A DNA stretch of 64,000 nucleotides, from NCBI GenBank assembly GCA_021792455.1, contig JAJYUP010000002.1, positions 19,040-83,039 on the forward strand. The letters are read 5' to 3'. A program made the position numbers and the translations under genes. A model generated the notes under the pieces. The model did no database searches and was not told where the DNA came from. It saw nothing but the letters and a program-made list of their open reading frames with translations. Below, piece after piece: positions 48,689 through 57,836 of this stretch; position 1 is the first letter of the stretch, and each line of letters opens with the position of its first letter. This DNA comes from Actinomycetes bacterium (GTDB lineage Bacteria > Actinomycetota > Thermoleophilia > Solirubrobacterales > Solirubrobacteraceae).

Positions 48689-49561
48689 ATGCAGCCTCTA
48701 CTTTGGGATCATCGACCTGACGGCTTGAGAGCCCCAGCAATGATCTGCGCATTCGAGGGCTGGAACGATGCCGGAGACGCCGCCTCGGGCGCAGCCTCGT
48801 TCATAGCAGCGCAGCTGGACGCGCGTCGGTTCGCAGGTATAGATCCCGAGGAATTCTACGACTTCCAGAGCAGCCGACCACGGATCGCGCTCGCCGAAGG
48901 CAACGAGCGAACGATCACCTGGCCGACGGTGGAGATGTTCGAGGCACGCGCTCCACGCGCCAATCGAGATCTCGTCCTCGTCCAGGGCATCGAGCCTTCG
49001 CTGAAGTGGCGCACGTTCTCGACGCTCGTCGTCGACCTCGCAGAAGCGCTCGGCGTTCAGATCATCGTCACGCTTGGCGCTCTGCTCGCAGACATCCCAC
49101 ATTCGCGTCCGGTCGCAATGACGGGCTTCGCCTCGGATCCTGCGATGCTCACGCGCCTGAATCTGCAGCCGTCGAGCTACGAGGGACCGACTGGAATCAT
49201 CGGGGTGCTGCACAACGCGTGCGCCCGCGCAGGGCTGCCCTCGGCGAGCATCTGGGCGAGCGTGCCACATTACGTCGCGGCCGCCTCGAACCCAAAGGCA
49301 AGCCTTGCCCTCGTCCGGAAGCTCGAAAGCATCGTAGGAGTGTCCGTCGACGTCTCAGAGCTGGAACTGGCCTCCGAGGAGTACGAACGTCAGATCGGCC
49401 TCGCGGTGCAGAGCGACCCTGACATCCAGGCGTTCGTAGAGCGGCTCGAACGAGCGACCGATGAGCAACGGGAGTCGCTGCACCCGGAGAGCCTCCCCTC
49501 AGGTGAGTCGCTCGCCAGGGAATTCCAACGGTTCCTCAGGCAGCGCGGGGACGGACGCTGA
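48689..49561 (+). CDS. PAC2-family protein (proteasome-assembly-chaperone-like)
   Basis: 290 residues matching the actinobacterial PAC2 group: 'MICAFEGWNDAGDAASGAASFI', 'FYDFQSSRPRI', 'DLVLVQGIEPSLKW', 'GALLADIPHSRPVAMTG', 'SIWASVPHYVAAASNPKASLAL'. The biochemical role in bacteria is unknown; eukaryotic relatives assist proteasome assembly. ATG 48689 has TACGGT 7 nt upstream and is preferred to the GTG three codons earlier. Convergent with the nuclease gene. Confidence 0.88.
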   Translation: MQPLLWDHRPDGLRAPAMICAFEGWNDAGDAASGAASFIAAQLDARRFAGIDPEEFYDFQSSRPRIALAEGNERTITWPTVEMFEARAPRANRDLVLVQGIEPSLKWRTFSTLVVDLAEALGVQIIVTLGALLADIPHSRPVAMTGFASDPAMLTRLNLQPSSYEGPTGIIGVLHNACARAGLPSASIWASVPHYVAAASNPKASLALVRKLESIVGVSVDVSELELASEEYERQIGLAVQSDPDIQAFVERLERATDEQRESLHPESLPSGESLAREFQRFLRQRGDGR

Positions 49562-49562
49562 C

Positions 49563-49631
49563 CCCAACTCCTGGCGCAAGCCGTACCCAACTCCTGGCGC
49601 AAGCCGTCCCCCACTCCCGGCACGAGCCGTC
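49563..49631. repeat. 23-bp tandem repeat, 3 units
   Basis: Units at 49563, 49586 and 49609, based on CCCAACTCCTGGCGCAAGCC; the third is diverged. A second repeated motif (AGGCGGACGCCGTCACGCTCAC) follows at about 49668-49713. It fills the convergent gap after the PAC2 gene; no gene is seen. Confidence 0.8.
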
Positions 49632-49770
49632 ACGCTGTGGGCACCGGCCTTCGCCCTCGCGCGAGGCGGACGCCGTCACGCTCACTCATCCCAGGCGGAC
49701 GCCGTCACGCTCACCGTCCACAGGCGCGCCCATCCTCGCCCTCGGCGGCGCGATCGTTCTCCAGCCAGGT

Positions 49771-51933
49771 TCAAGCTTCCGCGACCGGACAAAGCACTCG
49801 GTAGTCGCACATCGAGCAGGCGGCTCGCGATGGCGTCGGCTCGAAGCGTTCCTGCATGATCGCCTCGCCCACCTCCAGCGCGACGGTTCTCACCCACTCG
49901 GTGTCGGCTGAGCCCGCGGGCAGGGGCACCTTCACGTCGTCGAGAAGGTGGTAGTAGGCCAGCGTGCAGCCAGTGAGCTGCCACGACTCCGACGCGGCCA
50001 GCGCGTAGAGCGAGAGCTGAACGTCTTCGCGGAGCTGCTCTTCGCTCTTTGGCCTGCCTGTCTTGTAGTCGATCACCTCATAGCCGCCACCTGGCAGCCT
50101 GTCGATCCGATCGACCCTGCCGCGGACGTGGTGAGTGCCGATTTGGAATGCGAACGAGCGCTCAAACCACACGGGCTCGGACGCCTGTTCTGAGAGACGT
50201 GCGTGATAACGGCGCAACGCCGCCGTCGCCTTCTCGCGCAACCTCCTGTCCTCCGGGCCGTCGCCGAAGCCGCCGCGGCGCCAGCACTGCATGAACAGCG
50301 CGAGCAGCTCTTCGCAGGTCTGGCCGCCAGAGGCGTGGTAGCGCTCGAGGACCTGATGCATCGCGATCCCGAAACGCTGGTTGCGAGTCAGCTCCGTCGG
50401 CACACGCAGCACCCTCGCAAACTTGTAGCGCAAAGGACAGGCGCGATAGAGGTCGATGTCAGAAGCCGACAGAAGAAGGGCACCTTCCCTCCGCGGCAAG
50501 AACCGCTGCAGGGACGGCTCCCCCGCAGGCGCACGCGTCCGCGCAGAGCCTGCTTGATGGCCGCTCGCACGCCCAGCCAGCAGTTCCTCGTCGAGCGTCG
50601 AGCTCTCGAATATCTCCCGCTGCAGCGGTGTGACGGCTGCAAGCAGACGCGCGTTCACGTCCGCCAGCGCCTCCGCGATGCTCTGCCCCTTCGGGCGTTC
50701 GAGCAGCGCCGCGAGCTTCACCAACTCGAGGTAGCGCACGACTCCGTGGGAGACATCGATGTCGGTGTCCAGACGCAGCTCGCCGAGTCGGGCGCCGATG
50801 CTCGAAACGCCGTCGAGCAGCTCCCGGCGCATCGCACGAAGCGCAGCTTCGATCATCTCCTCAGGGTCTGCCCGCTCAACACCGCGCTCTTCCCACTCGC
50901 AGTGCCACGCCTCGCGCAGCTGCTCGGCCACCAGCGCAGGCACACGTTCAAAGCCACCCTCGGAGCGCTGCGGGTAGGAGAACACGACGCTCTCGCTCAC
51001 GCCCTCGATCACCTCCGCCAGCGCCCCCTGCTCGAGCGATCCTTCGACGCCGTCGATCGAGGCCGCGTGCAGACCGATCACATAGGCGTGCGAGAGGCCT
51101 GCCGCACATCGCATCGCGAGGCCTCTCAGCTCGACCGCTGCGGTTCGCTCCGCCTGGCCGAGAGGGCCGCTGTTGTGCCCATCAGCCACGGAATCAGGCT
51201 TGCGCGCGTCCGCTATCCCAACGAGGTGCGCAGCGAACTTCTTCGCACCACACCAAGGGAAGCGGTGCTCGAACGAGGCAGCTGTCTCCTGCAGCCAGGA
51301 CAGGCTCGCCCTCAGATCGACCCTCTCCACCTGGCCTGTGAGCGGCCTCGCGCGGGAGAGACCGATGCGATCGAGCAGAAGCGCGGTGAACTGCTCCGGT
51401 CGGAGCTCCTGCAGCGCAGCATCGAGCTCGCGGTGGAGCGAAAGAAACCGACGCAGGCGGTCCTGAGCCTGCGGCGAGACCTGCGGGGACTCGATCGCAG
51501 GGGCAAGTGCGGAGACGATGTCGAGCCTCCGCCGGCGCGCGATCTGGATCACCTGAGCGAGATCGACGTGGCGAAGCTCCACCGGCGAGGCGAGCAGCGC
51601 GCGCGAGGTCGCGCCCGCATCGTCAGGATCGAGCAGCACACGCATCCATGCAAGCGCGTCCTTCACCTCTCGTCGGGAGAGCAGAGCTTCAGGTCCAAGC
51701 ACCCTGTGCGGAATCGCGCGCTCCTGCAAGGCGCTCGCGATCGCTCTGCTCTCAGGGCCGACAGACGGCGCGATCACAGCGATCTTGCCCGGCTCCACCC
51801 CCTCTCTGAAGACGAGTCGCTCTATCTCGGCCGCGACAGCGCCTGCCTCTGCGGACTCGTCAGCGCACCGCCAGAAGCGCACCTCGCAGCGAACTCTGGA
51901 AGGGGTGTCTCCCGGTGGATCCGCCAATGCCAC
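49771..51933 (-). CDS. RecB-like PD-(D/E)XK nuclease with a remnant helicase domain
   Basis: 720 residues. The C-terminal part is an intact iron-staple RecB/AddB-type nuclease: first Cys in 'DLYRACPLRYKFARVL', catalytic 'RGRVDRIDRLPGGGYEVIDYKTG', and 'ACSMCDYRVLCP' for the other three cluster cysteines. The N-terminal part matches only the second half of a UvrD-type helicase ('GAVAAEIERLVFREGVEPGKIAVIAPS', 'LLSRREVKDALAWMRVLLDP'); the RecA-like ATPase domain with Walker A/B is absent, and the motif V region is degenerate ('RCAAGLSHAYVIGL'). TATCGT lies 6 nt before GTG 51933, marking a real start rather than a missing upstream exon. Likely role: end processing with a separate motor protein. 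Confidence 0.8.
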   Translation of the reverse strand: MALADPPGDTPSRVRCEVRFWRCADESAEAGAVAAEIERLVFREGVEPGKIAVIAPSVGPESRAIASALQERAIPHRVLGPEALLSRREVKDALAWMRVLLDPDDAGATSRALLASPVELRHVDLAQVIQIARRRRLDIVSALAPAIESPQVSPQAQDRLRRFLSLHRELDAALQELRPEQFTALLLDRIGLSRARPLTGQVERVDLRASLSWLQETAASFEHRFPWCGAKKFAAHLVGIADARKPDSVADGHNSGPLGQAERTAAVELRGLAMRCAAGLSHAYVIGLHAASIDGVEGSLEQGALAEVIEGVSESVVFSYPQRSEGGFERVPALVAEQLREAWHCEWEERGVERADPEEMIEAALRAMRRELLDGVSSIGARLGELRLDTDIDVSHGVVRYLELVKLAALLERPKGQSIAEALADVNARLLAAVTPLQREIFESSTLDEELLAGRASGHQAGSARTRAPAGEPSLQRFLPRREGALLLSASDIDLYRACPLRYKFARVLRVPTELTRNQRFGIAMHQVLERYHASGGQTCEELLALFMQCWRRGGFGDGPEDRRLREKATAALRRYHARLSEQASEPVWFERSFAFQIGTHHVRGRVDRIDRLPGGGYEVIDYKTGRPKSEEQLREDVQLSLYALAASESWQLTGCTLAYYHLLDDVKVPLPAGSADTEWVRTVALEVGEAIMQERFEPTPSRAACSMCDYRVLCPVAEA

Positions 51934-51966
51934 GCTCTCACGATACGCACCTCCTAAGCTCTGAGT
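51934..51966. promoter_or_regulatory. Back-to-back leaderless promoters, nuclease / DUF2342 gene
   Basis: Thirty-three nt between the divergent GTGs. The minus strand has TATCGT (51945-51940) 6 nt before GTG 51933; the plus strand has TAAGCT (51955-51960) 6 nt before GTG 51967. The -10s are separate here, 9 nt apart. Confidence 0.6.
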
Positions 51967-53109
51967 GTGACCACGATCGATTGGAGAGTCGCCCAGCTCG
52001 TTGCAGAGACTGTGACTGGCACCCCGGCGCACGACGGAGATCTCCTGCCGCCACCGTCAGTTGGCGAGCTCGCCGCGGAGATCAGCCGCTACTCGCACCT
52101 CACCCTCACGGCACAGCCGCCACCGATCGAGCTCGTGGATCGGCCGCGCTGGATAGCCGCGAACCTGAACACGATGAAGCCCGTGCTCGAGCCTCTTGGG
52201 GATCGGCTCGGCACCGGCCTCGGGCCGCTCGCGCCGGCAGCGCGCTCAGCCGCCGGTCTGCTGCTCGGCGCCCAGGTCGGCGCGCTCACAGGGATGCTCG
52301 CGCAACGCGTGCTCGGCCAGTATGACCTCTCCCTCCTCGACGACTCGGTTCAACCGCGCCTGCTGCTGCTCGCACCGAACCTCGCCGAGGCGGCCGCGAA
52401 CCTCTCACTCGACAGTCACGAACTGACCGCATGGGTGACGATTCACGAGGTGACGCACGCCGTGCAGTTCAGCGGAGCGCCATGGATGCGCGGGCATCTT
52501 GGCGGACTGCTTCGCGAGCTGATCGACAGCATGCAGGTGCGACCGGCAAACAGTTGGGGCCTCTCGCTGAAGGACCTGTCTGCGCTTCGGGACATCTCGA
52601 ACTTGAGGGCTGAGATCGGTGAGCTGATCGCGCAGGCGCGGAGAGGCGAGCTGCTGCGCATCACCCTCGGCGAGGATCGCTGGACGCTCGTCGATCGCAT
52701 CCAGTCGGCGATGTCGTTGATCGAGGGTCACGCTGAGCACGTCATGGACGTCGTCGGCGCGCGCGTCCTGCCCTCCCTGCCAGAGCTGCGAGCGGCCCTC
52801 GACCGCCGTCGCCGCACGCGCCCGCTGCCCTGGCGGGTGCTCGAACGTCTGCTCGGACTCGAGCTGAAGATGCGCCAGTACGAGCTTGGCCGCCGTTTCT
52901 GCGATGCGGTAGTCGCCGAAGATGGCCCAGGCAGGCTGGCGATCGCGTTCCGATCGCCAGCCCTGCTGCCGACCAGCGAGGAGCTGAACCAGCCGGAGCT
53001 TTGGATGTCTCGCACGTCGTCGACCGCTGCTGAGACCGAAGCTCCCATCCACACGGATGGAGCGAGCGGTGAGGACGAGGGCGGCGGGCAGGTCAGGGGC
53101 GAGACGTGA
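51967..53109 (+). CDS. DUF2342 zinc-dependent metalloprotease-like protein
   Basis: 380 residues of the actinobacterial family often labelled zinc-dependent metalloprotease or F420-biosynthesis-associated protein. 'WIAANLNTMKPVLEPL', 'LLGAQVGALTGMLAQRVLGQYDL', and the metal motif 'WVTIHEVTHAVQFSGAPW' (HExxH) with 'LIEGHAEHVMD' further on are diagnostic. Substrate unknown. GTG 51967 has TAAGCT 6 nt upstream. It precedes mrp by 20 nt. Confidence 0.9.
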   Translation: MTTIDWRVAQLVAETVTGTPAHDGDLLPPPSVGELAAEISRYSHLTLTAQPPPIELVDRPRWIAANLNTMKPVLEPLGDRLGTGLGPLAPAARSAAGLLLGAQVGALTGMLAQRVLGQYDLSLLDDSVQPRLLLLAPNLAEAAANLSLDSHELTAWVTIHEVTHAVQFSGAPWMRGHLGGLLRELIDSMQVRPANSWGLSLKDLSALRDISNLRAEIGELIAQARRGELLRITLGEDRWTLVDRIQSAMSLIEGHAEHVMDVVGARVLPSLPELRAALDRRRRTRPLPWRVLERLLGLELKMRQYELGRRFCDAVVAEDGPGRLAIAFRSPALLPTSEELNQPELWMSRTSSTAAETEAPIHTDGASGEDEGGGQVRGET

Positions 53110-53129
53110 GGTCTGGCAGAATGGCAGCT

Positions 53130-54278
53130 GTGACGACTGAGGCCGAGATTCGCAGCGCGCTGCGCTCTGTGATCGATCCTGAGTTGCGCCGGTCGATCGT
53201 CGAGCTCGACATGGTCCGCTCAGTGCAGATCAACGCAAATGGCGTCGTAGACGTCACCGTCTCGCTCACAACGCCGGGGTGCCCGATCAGGGGGCACTTT
53301 CAGAAGTCGGTCGTCGCGGCGCTCTCCGACCTCGACGGCGTAAGCCACGTCAACGTCTACTTCGACGTGCTCGACGACTCAGAGAAGGCCGCGTTGAAGC
53401 AGAAGCTCGGGCGCGGGAGCCTCCCTGAGGGATCGCTCGCGGAGGTCGGGTCGGTGCTTTGCGTCGCCTCCGGCAAGGGCGGGGTCGGCAAGTCGACGCT
53501 GACCGCCAACCTCGCCGCCGCGCTCTCCGCCGAAGGCAGGCGCACGGGTGTGCTCGACGCCGACGTGTGGGGATACTCGATCCCGCGCATGTACGGTCTC
53601 GGCGCTGTCCGACCGAGCGTCTCAGCAGAGCGGAAGATCGTGCCACTTCAGGCCTCAGGCGTGAAGGTGATGTCGATCGGCTTCTTCGTGGAGGAGGACG
53701 CAGCGGTCGTCTGGCGCGGGCCCATGCTGCACAAGGCGCTCACCCAGTTCTTGGAGGACGTCGAATGGGGTGCGCTCGACCACCTGCTCATCGATCTGCC
53801 ACCTGGCACCGGAGACGTCTCGATGACGCTCGCCCAGCTGCTTCCGCAAGCGCGCTTCGTGATCGTCACGACGCCGCAGCCGACCGCCCAGAAGGTCGCG
53901 CGCCGCTCCGGCGAGATGGCGCGCAAGCTCTCTCTCGAGATAGCAGGAGTGATCGAGAACATGTCCGGTTTCGTCACGCCATCGGGTGAACGCTTCCAGA
54001 TATTCGGGGAGGGCGGAGGGCAACAGCTGGCCGATGAGCTCGACGTGCCCCTGCTCGGCAAGGTGCCCCTCACCATGCCACTGCGCGAGCACGCGGACAG
54101 TGGCACTCCACTCGTGCTCGAGAACCCAGACGATCCGGCCAGCCAGGCGATCCGCTACGCGGCGAAGGGCCTGGTCGCGCTCAGCCCCCTGCCATCGCTG
54201 CCGGTCATACAGGTGTCCCAGCACCCAGCGCCCCCTGCCGCACCGAAACCCGTGGGGATGTCGCTGCCGATGGCCTAG
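53130..54278 (+). CDS. mrp: Mrp/NBP35-type P-loop ATPase with N-terminal MIP18 domain
   Basis: Iron-sulfur cluster carrier-type ATPase. Residues 1-90 are a MIP18/DUF59 domain ('VIDPELRRSIVELDMVRSV', 'TTPGCPIRGHFQKSV'). The deviant Walker A is 'SGKGGVGKSTLTANLAAAL', with 'DADVWGYSIPRMYG' and 'LIDLPPGTGDVSMTLAQLL'. The CxxC that bridges a cluster in many Mrp proteins is absent: 'MSGFVTPSGERFQIFGEGGG'. GTG 53130 is chosen, with CAGAAT 7 nt upstream; earlier in-frame starts are possible. 382 aa. Confidence 0.92.
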   Translation: MTTEAEIRSALRSVIDPELRRSIVELDMVRSVQINANGVVDVTVSLTTPGCPIRGHFQKSVVAALSDLDGVSHVNVYFDVLDDSEKAALKQKLGRGSLPEGSLAEVGSVLCVASGKGGVGKSTLTANLAAALSAEGRRTGVLDADVWGYSIPRMYGLGAVRPSVSAERKIVPLQASGVKVMSIGFFVEEDAAVVWRGPMLHKALTQFLEDVEWGALDHLLIDLPPGTGDVSMTLAQLLPQARFVIVTTPQPTAQKVARRSGEMARKLSLEIAGVIENMSGFVTPSGERFQIFGEGGGQQLADELDVPLLGKVPLTMPLREHADSGTPLVLENPDDPASQAIRYAAKGLVALSPLPSLPVIQVSQHPAPPAAPKPVGMSLPMA

Positions 54279-54524
54279 CGGCCAGTCGGCTCACATCCCA
54301 GGAGCGAGCGACCGCCTCTCAGGGTCCGCCCGCCTCAGCTGCCGCGGCGAGACGGCACGCCCATCGAGGATTGCAGCCCCCCTCACCGGTAACGTAGGGA
54401 CACTCATCTGCGAGAACCTGGAGCTGGGCGCGAGGACCCGAAGCACCAACTGGACGCGATCAGGGTCTGCTTAGAACAACGAGAACCCGAGGCAACAACG
54501 AGGACCGGAGGTGCCAAGGGCTAC

Positions 54525-56183
54525 ATGGGACACACAACAGCAAACGAGATGGCACCAAACGAGCAGCAGACGACGGGCAGCGAGGCACGGCCAACGGCCG
54601 TGGCACCCGCAAGCGGCGACAAGCGGGAGGGTGGCGAGGCGCTTGAGAGCAGCATGGCACCAACGCGTGGCGAGGCGCTCGCAGAGGAGGGCAGAGAGCC
54701 TCCGATGGACTCGGAGGGCAGCGGCGTCAACGAGCGTGTAGAGAAGATGAGCAGGCTGCGCGCGGAGGGCCGTGAGCCATACCCGCATGCGCGCGTCCCG
54801 GACCGGGCGCGCATCGCAGCGGTGCTCCAAGCCCATCCCGCGAGCACCCTCGGACATGGCGAGCATCCGGCGCTTCGCTACACACTCGCTGGACGGCTCA
54901 CGTCGCGACGCGTTCACGGAAGAAGGGCATTCCTCGACCTCAGAGACAACACTGGTGAGATCCAGCTCTACGCGCAATCTGACGTGCTTGGGCCAGAGTG
55001 CTACGAGCAGCTGCTCCGGCTCGACATCGGGGACATCATCAGCGCGAACGGCTGCTTATATCTCACGCAGCGGGGCGAAGTCGTACTGAACGTGCACGGG
55101 TTCGAGCTGCTCACGAAGGCGCTCCGACCGCCGCCTTCGCGGTTTCATGGCGTCGAGGACGCGGGCACACGCCACCGCTACAGGGAGCTCGACCTGATGG
55201 CGAACGAGGAGACGCGCCAGCTGTTCTCGACGAGAGCGAAGACTGTCGAGGCGCTCAGGTCGTTCCTTGCTCTCGAGGGGTTCACAGAGGTGGAAACGCC
55301 CGTGCTTCAGAGCCTCGCTGGAGGCGCGAGCGCCCGGCCATTCACCACGCACCACAACGCGCTGGACGCCGACCTCTCGCTGCGCATATCGGTCGAGTTG
55401 TATCTGAACCGATGCCTGATAGGCGGCCTCGAGAACGTATACGACCTCGGCAAGTGCTTCCGCAACGAGGGGATCTCCTACAGGCACAGCCCCGAGTTCA
55501 CGATGCTCGAGTGGCTGCAGAGCTACGCTGACCACACCGACGTCGCGGAGCTGACCGAAGCAATGATCGCGAGCGTCGCAACGGAGGTGCTTGGCACGAC
55601 GGAGGTCGAGCGCAGCGGCGAGACGATCGACCTCTCGAGGTGGAAGCGAACGACGATGCGGGAGGTGATCGCAAGCAGGCTTTCGATCGACATCTTGGAA
55701 AGCGACGCGAGTGAGCTGCTCGCGCTGCTCGCTGACCATGGCGAGCCGATCGACCGCAGGTCGAGCTGGGCACAGGCGGTGCACACGATCTACACAAAGC
55801 TGATCGAGCACACAATCATCGCACCAACGCTCGTCTTCGACTTCCCAGTCGAGATGTTTCCGATAACGAAGCGGCACAGCGAGGACCCTCGTCTCGCTGA
55901 GCACTTCGACGCCGTGGTCGCCGGGATCGAGCTCGTCAGCGGCGACAGCGAGCTCACAGATCCCATCGAGCAGAGGAGACGCTTCCTCGAGCAGCGCGAG
56001 CGCCGAGGAGAGCAGGCGACTGAGGCTCATCCGCACGACGAGGAGTATGTGCGCGCGCTCGAATACGGCCTGCCTCCATCCGCCTCTGGCGGGATGGGAG
56101 TCGATCGCCTGCTCATGATCCTCACTGGCAGAGCGCACCTGCGCGAGGTGCTCCCATTCCCGACGCTGCGTGAGCGCCAATGA
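54525..56183 (+). CDS. lysS: Lysyl-tRNA synthetase, class II
   Basis: Anticodon-binding OB domain ('TLAGRLTSRRVHGRRAFLDLRDNTGEIQLYAQ'), motif 1 region 'VETPVLQSLAGGASARPFTTHHNALDADLSLRISVELYLNR', motif 2 'VYDLGKCFRNEGISYRHSPEFTMLEW' and motif 3 'SGGMGVDRLLMILTG'. The body is normal. About 75 extra N-terminal residues are Gly/Glu/Ala-rich and variable. Shine-Dalgarno-like AAGGG is 4 nt before ATG 54525. 54279-54524 upstream shows no gene. The stop overlaps the following aminotransferase gene (ATGA). Confidence 0.95.
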   Translation: MGHTTANEMAPNEQQTTGSEARPTAVAPASGDKREGGEALESSMAPTRGEALAEEGREPPMDSEGSGVNERVEKMSRLRAEGREPYPHARVPDRARIAAVLQAHPASTLGHGEHPALRYTLAGRLTSRRVHGRRAFLDLRDNTGEIQLYAQSDVLGPECYEQLLRLDIGDIISANGCLYLTQRGEVVLNVHGFELLTKALRPPPSRFHGVEDAGTRHRYRELDLMANEETRQLFSTRAKTVEALRSFLALEGFTEVETPVLQSLAGGASARPFTTHHNALDADLSLRISVELYLNRCLIGGLENVYDLGKCFRNEGISYRHSPEFTMLEWLQSYADHTDVAELTEAMIASVATEVLGTTEVERSGETIDLSRWKRTTMREVIASRLSIDILESDASELLALLADHGEPIDRRSSWAQAVHTIYTKLIEHTIIAPTLVFDFPVEMFPITKRHSEDPRLAEHFDAVVAGIELVSGDSELTDPIEQRRRFLEQRERRGEQATEAHPHDEEYVRALEYGLPPSASGGMGVDRLLMILTGRAHLREVLPFPTLRERQ

Positions 56184-57715
56184 CGCAGCCGAGCGACATG
56201 AGCCCTGCTGCAGGCGGCGCAGATGTCAAAGAGCCGGCGTTGAGCCCATCTGCCCCATCTTCGACCGCAGGACGCGCGCTTCGAGCGCCCTCCAGCGCTG
56301 CGGAGTCGACGTTCGAGGCGATGAGCTTCGCGGAGGCGCCGCAGATCAAGAGCGAGGTGCCTGGCCCGCGCTCGCGGGAGCTGCTCGAAGCGCAGGAGGC
56401 GCTCGAGAGCAACGCCCGCTCCTATCCGCGCAGCGTGCCGATCGCGATCGAGCAGGGGCGAGGCGCAACGATGCGCGACGTCGACGGCAACACCTTCATC
56501 GACTTCTTTGGGGGCGCTGGCGTCTTGAACGTCGGGCACAGCAACGAGGCTGTCCTCGCCGCCGCCGAAGCGCAGCAGCGCAAGCTCGTGCACGCGCTCG
56601 ACTTCCCGACCCAGACGAAGATCACGCTGATGCGCAAGCTCAAGCGCCTGCTCCCTGGCCGCCTGCGAGACAGCGCGAAGTTCCACTTCGGCGGTCCTAC
56701 GGGCTCTGACGCAGTCGAGGCCGCCTTGAAGCTCGCGCGCGCGCACACGGGACGGCACACGGTCATCGCCTTCCAGGGCTCCTACCACGGAATGACCGCA
56801 GGTGCCCTCTCAGTGACGAGTGACCTGTCCTTCGCGAGGCCGGTCAGCGCCCCAGTCCATTTCATGCCCTACCCGTACTGCTACCGGTGCCCGCTCGGGT
56901 TGGAGCGGCAGAGCTGCGGAATGGCGTGCGCCCACCTGCTCGAGAGCAGCTTGACCGACCCTCACAGCGGTATCCCAAAGCCGGCAGCGCTGATCATCGA
57001 GCCGATTCAGGGTGAGGGCGGGACGATCGTGCCGCCTCCGGGCTACCTCAGGGAGGTGCGCCGAATCGCAACTCAACAGGGCGTGCCCATGATTCTCGAC
57101 GAGATTCAGACGGGGTTTGGGCGCACCGGAGCAATGTTCGCCTGCGAGCACGAAGGAATCGCGCCCGACGTGATCACCATGTCGAAGGGGCTCGGCGGGA
57201 TAGGGTTCCCGCTCTCGTGCATAGCGTTCGACGCTGCGCTGGACAGCTGGGAACCGGGGGCGCACATAGGCACCTTCAGAGGCCACCAGGTTGGGATGGC
57301 AGCTGGCGCGGCAGCCATCGATTTCATCGAGCAGCATCAGCTCGCAGAACACGCTGCGCGCCTCGGTGAGCTCGCCCTTTCGATGCTCGCAGAGGCCGCA
57401 GAGACGATGCACGCAGTCGGCGAGGTCAGAGGCAGGGGCCTGATGATCGGATTGGAGCTCGTCGAGGACCAGTCGAGCAGGCAGCCAGCCCGAGAGCTCG
57501 CGGCAAGCCTTCGAAGAGAGTGCTGTCAGAGGGGCTTGATCATCGAGATCGGCGGGCACCACCGCAACGTCGCGCGTCTGCTGCCGCCGCTCGTGATCAG
57601 CCGCAGAATGCTGCTGAAAGGGATCGACATCCTGATAGAGACATTGCGAGAGCTCGAAGCTGCAAAGCCTGACGCCTCAGGCGCAGCTCGGCTACGCGGG
57701 AAGACAGGGCGCTGA
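56180..57715 (+). CDS. Class III aminotransferase (diaminobutyrate/4-aminobutyrate type)
   Basis: PLP enzyme of fold type I, class III. 'FIDFFGGAGVLNVGHSNEAVL', 'FHFGGPTGSDAVEAALKLARAHTG', 'AFQGSYHGMTAGALSVTS', 'PAALIIEPIQGEGGTIVPP', 'MILDEIQTGFGRTGAMFACEHEG' and the PLP Lys in 'ITMSKGLGGIGFPLS' are intact. The Cys-rich insert 'PYCYRCPLGLERQSCGMACAHLLE' is seen in diaminobutyrate-2-oxoglutarate aminotransferases. The first ~60 residues are disordered. The ATG at 56180 overlaps the lysS stop. Substrate is inferred. Confidence 0.85.
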   Translation: MTQPSDMSPAAGGADVKEPALSPSAPSSTAGRALRAPSSAAESTFEAMSFAEAPQIKSEVPGPRSRELLEAQEALESNARSYPRSVPIAIEQGRGATMRDVDGNTFIDFFGGAGVLNVGHSNEAVLAAAEAQQRKLVHALDFPTQTKITLMRKLKRLLPGRLRDSAKFHFGGPTGSDAVEAALKLARAHTGRHTVIAFQGSYHGMTAGALSVTSDLSFARPVSAPVHFMPYPYCYRCPLGLERQSCGMACAHLLESSLTDPHSGIPKPAALIIEPIQGEGGTIVPPPGYLREVRRIATQQGVPMILDEIQTGFGRTGAMFACEHEGIAPDVITMSKGLGGIGFPLSCIAFDAALDSWEPGAHIGTFRGHQVGMAAGAAAIDFIEQHQLAEHAARLGELALSMLAEAAETMHAVGEVRGRGLMIGLELVEDQSSRQPARELAASLRRECCQRGLIIEIGGHHRNVARLLPPLVISRRMLLKGIDILIETLRELEAAKPDASGAARLRGKTGR

Positions 57716-57836
57716 GTTCGCAGCTCGCCCTCCGGCGAAGCGGCGTCTCGTGCTTCCGCGAAGCTGCCATCGCGCTGAGGGACAGGGGCGAAGCCAGCCT
57801 CGACGCCAGGGAAGCTGAATCTGTGGCGCCGCCTCG

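Noticed and set aside
50203-51957. 584-aa plus-strand ORF antisense to the nuclease
   Set aside because: High-GC shadow ORF; the minus strand has nuclease motifs and a promoter.
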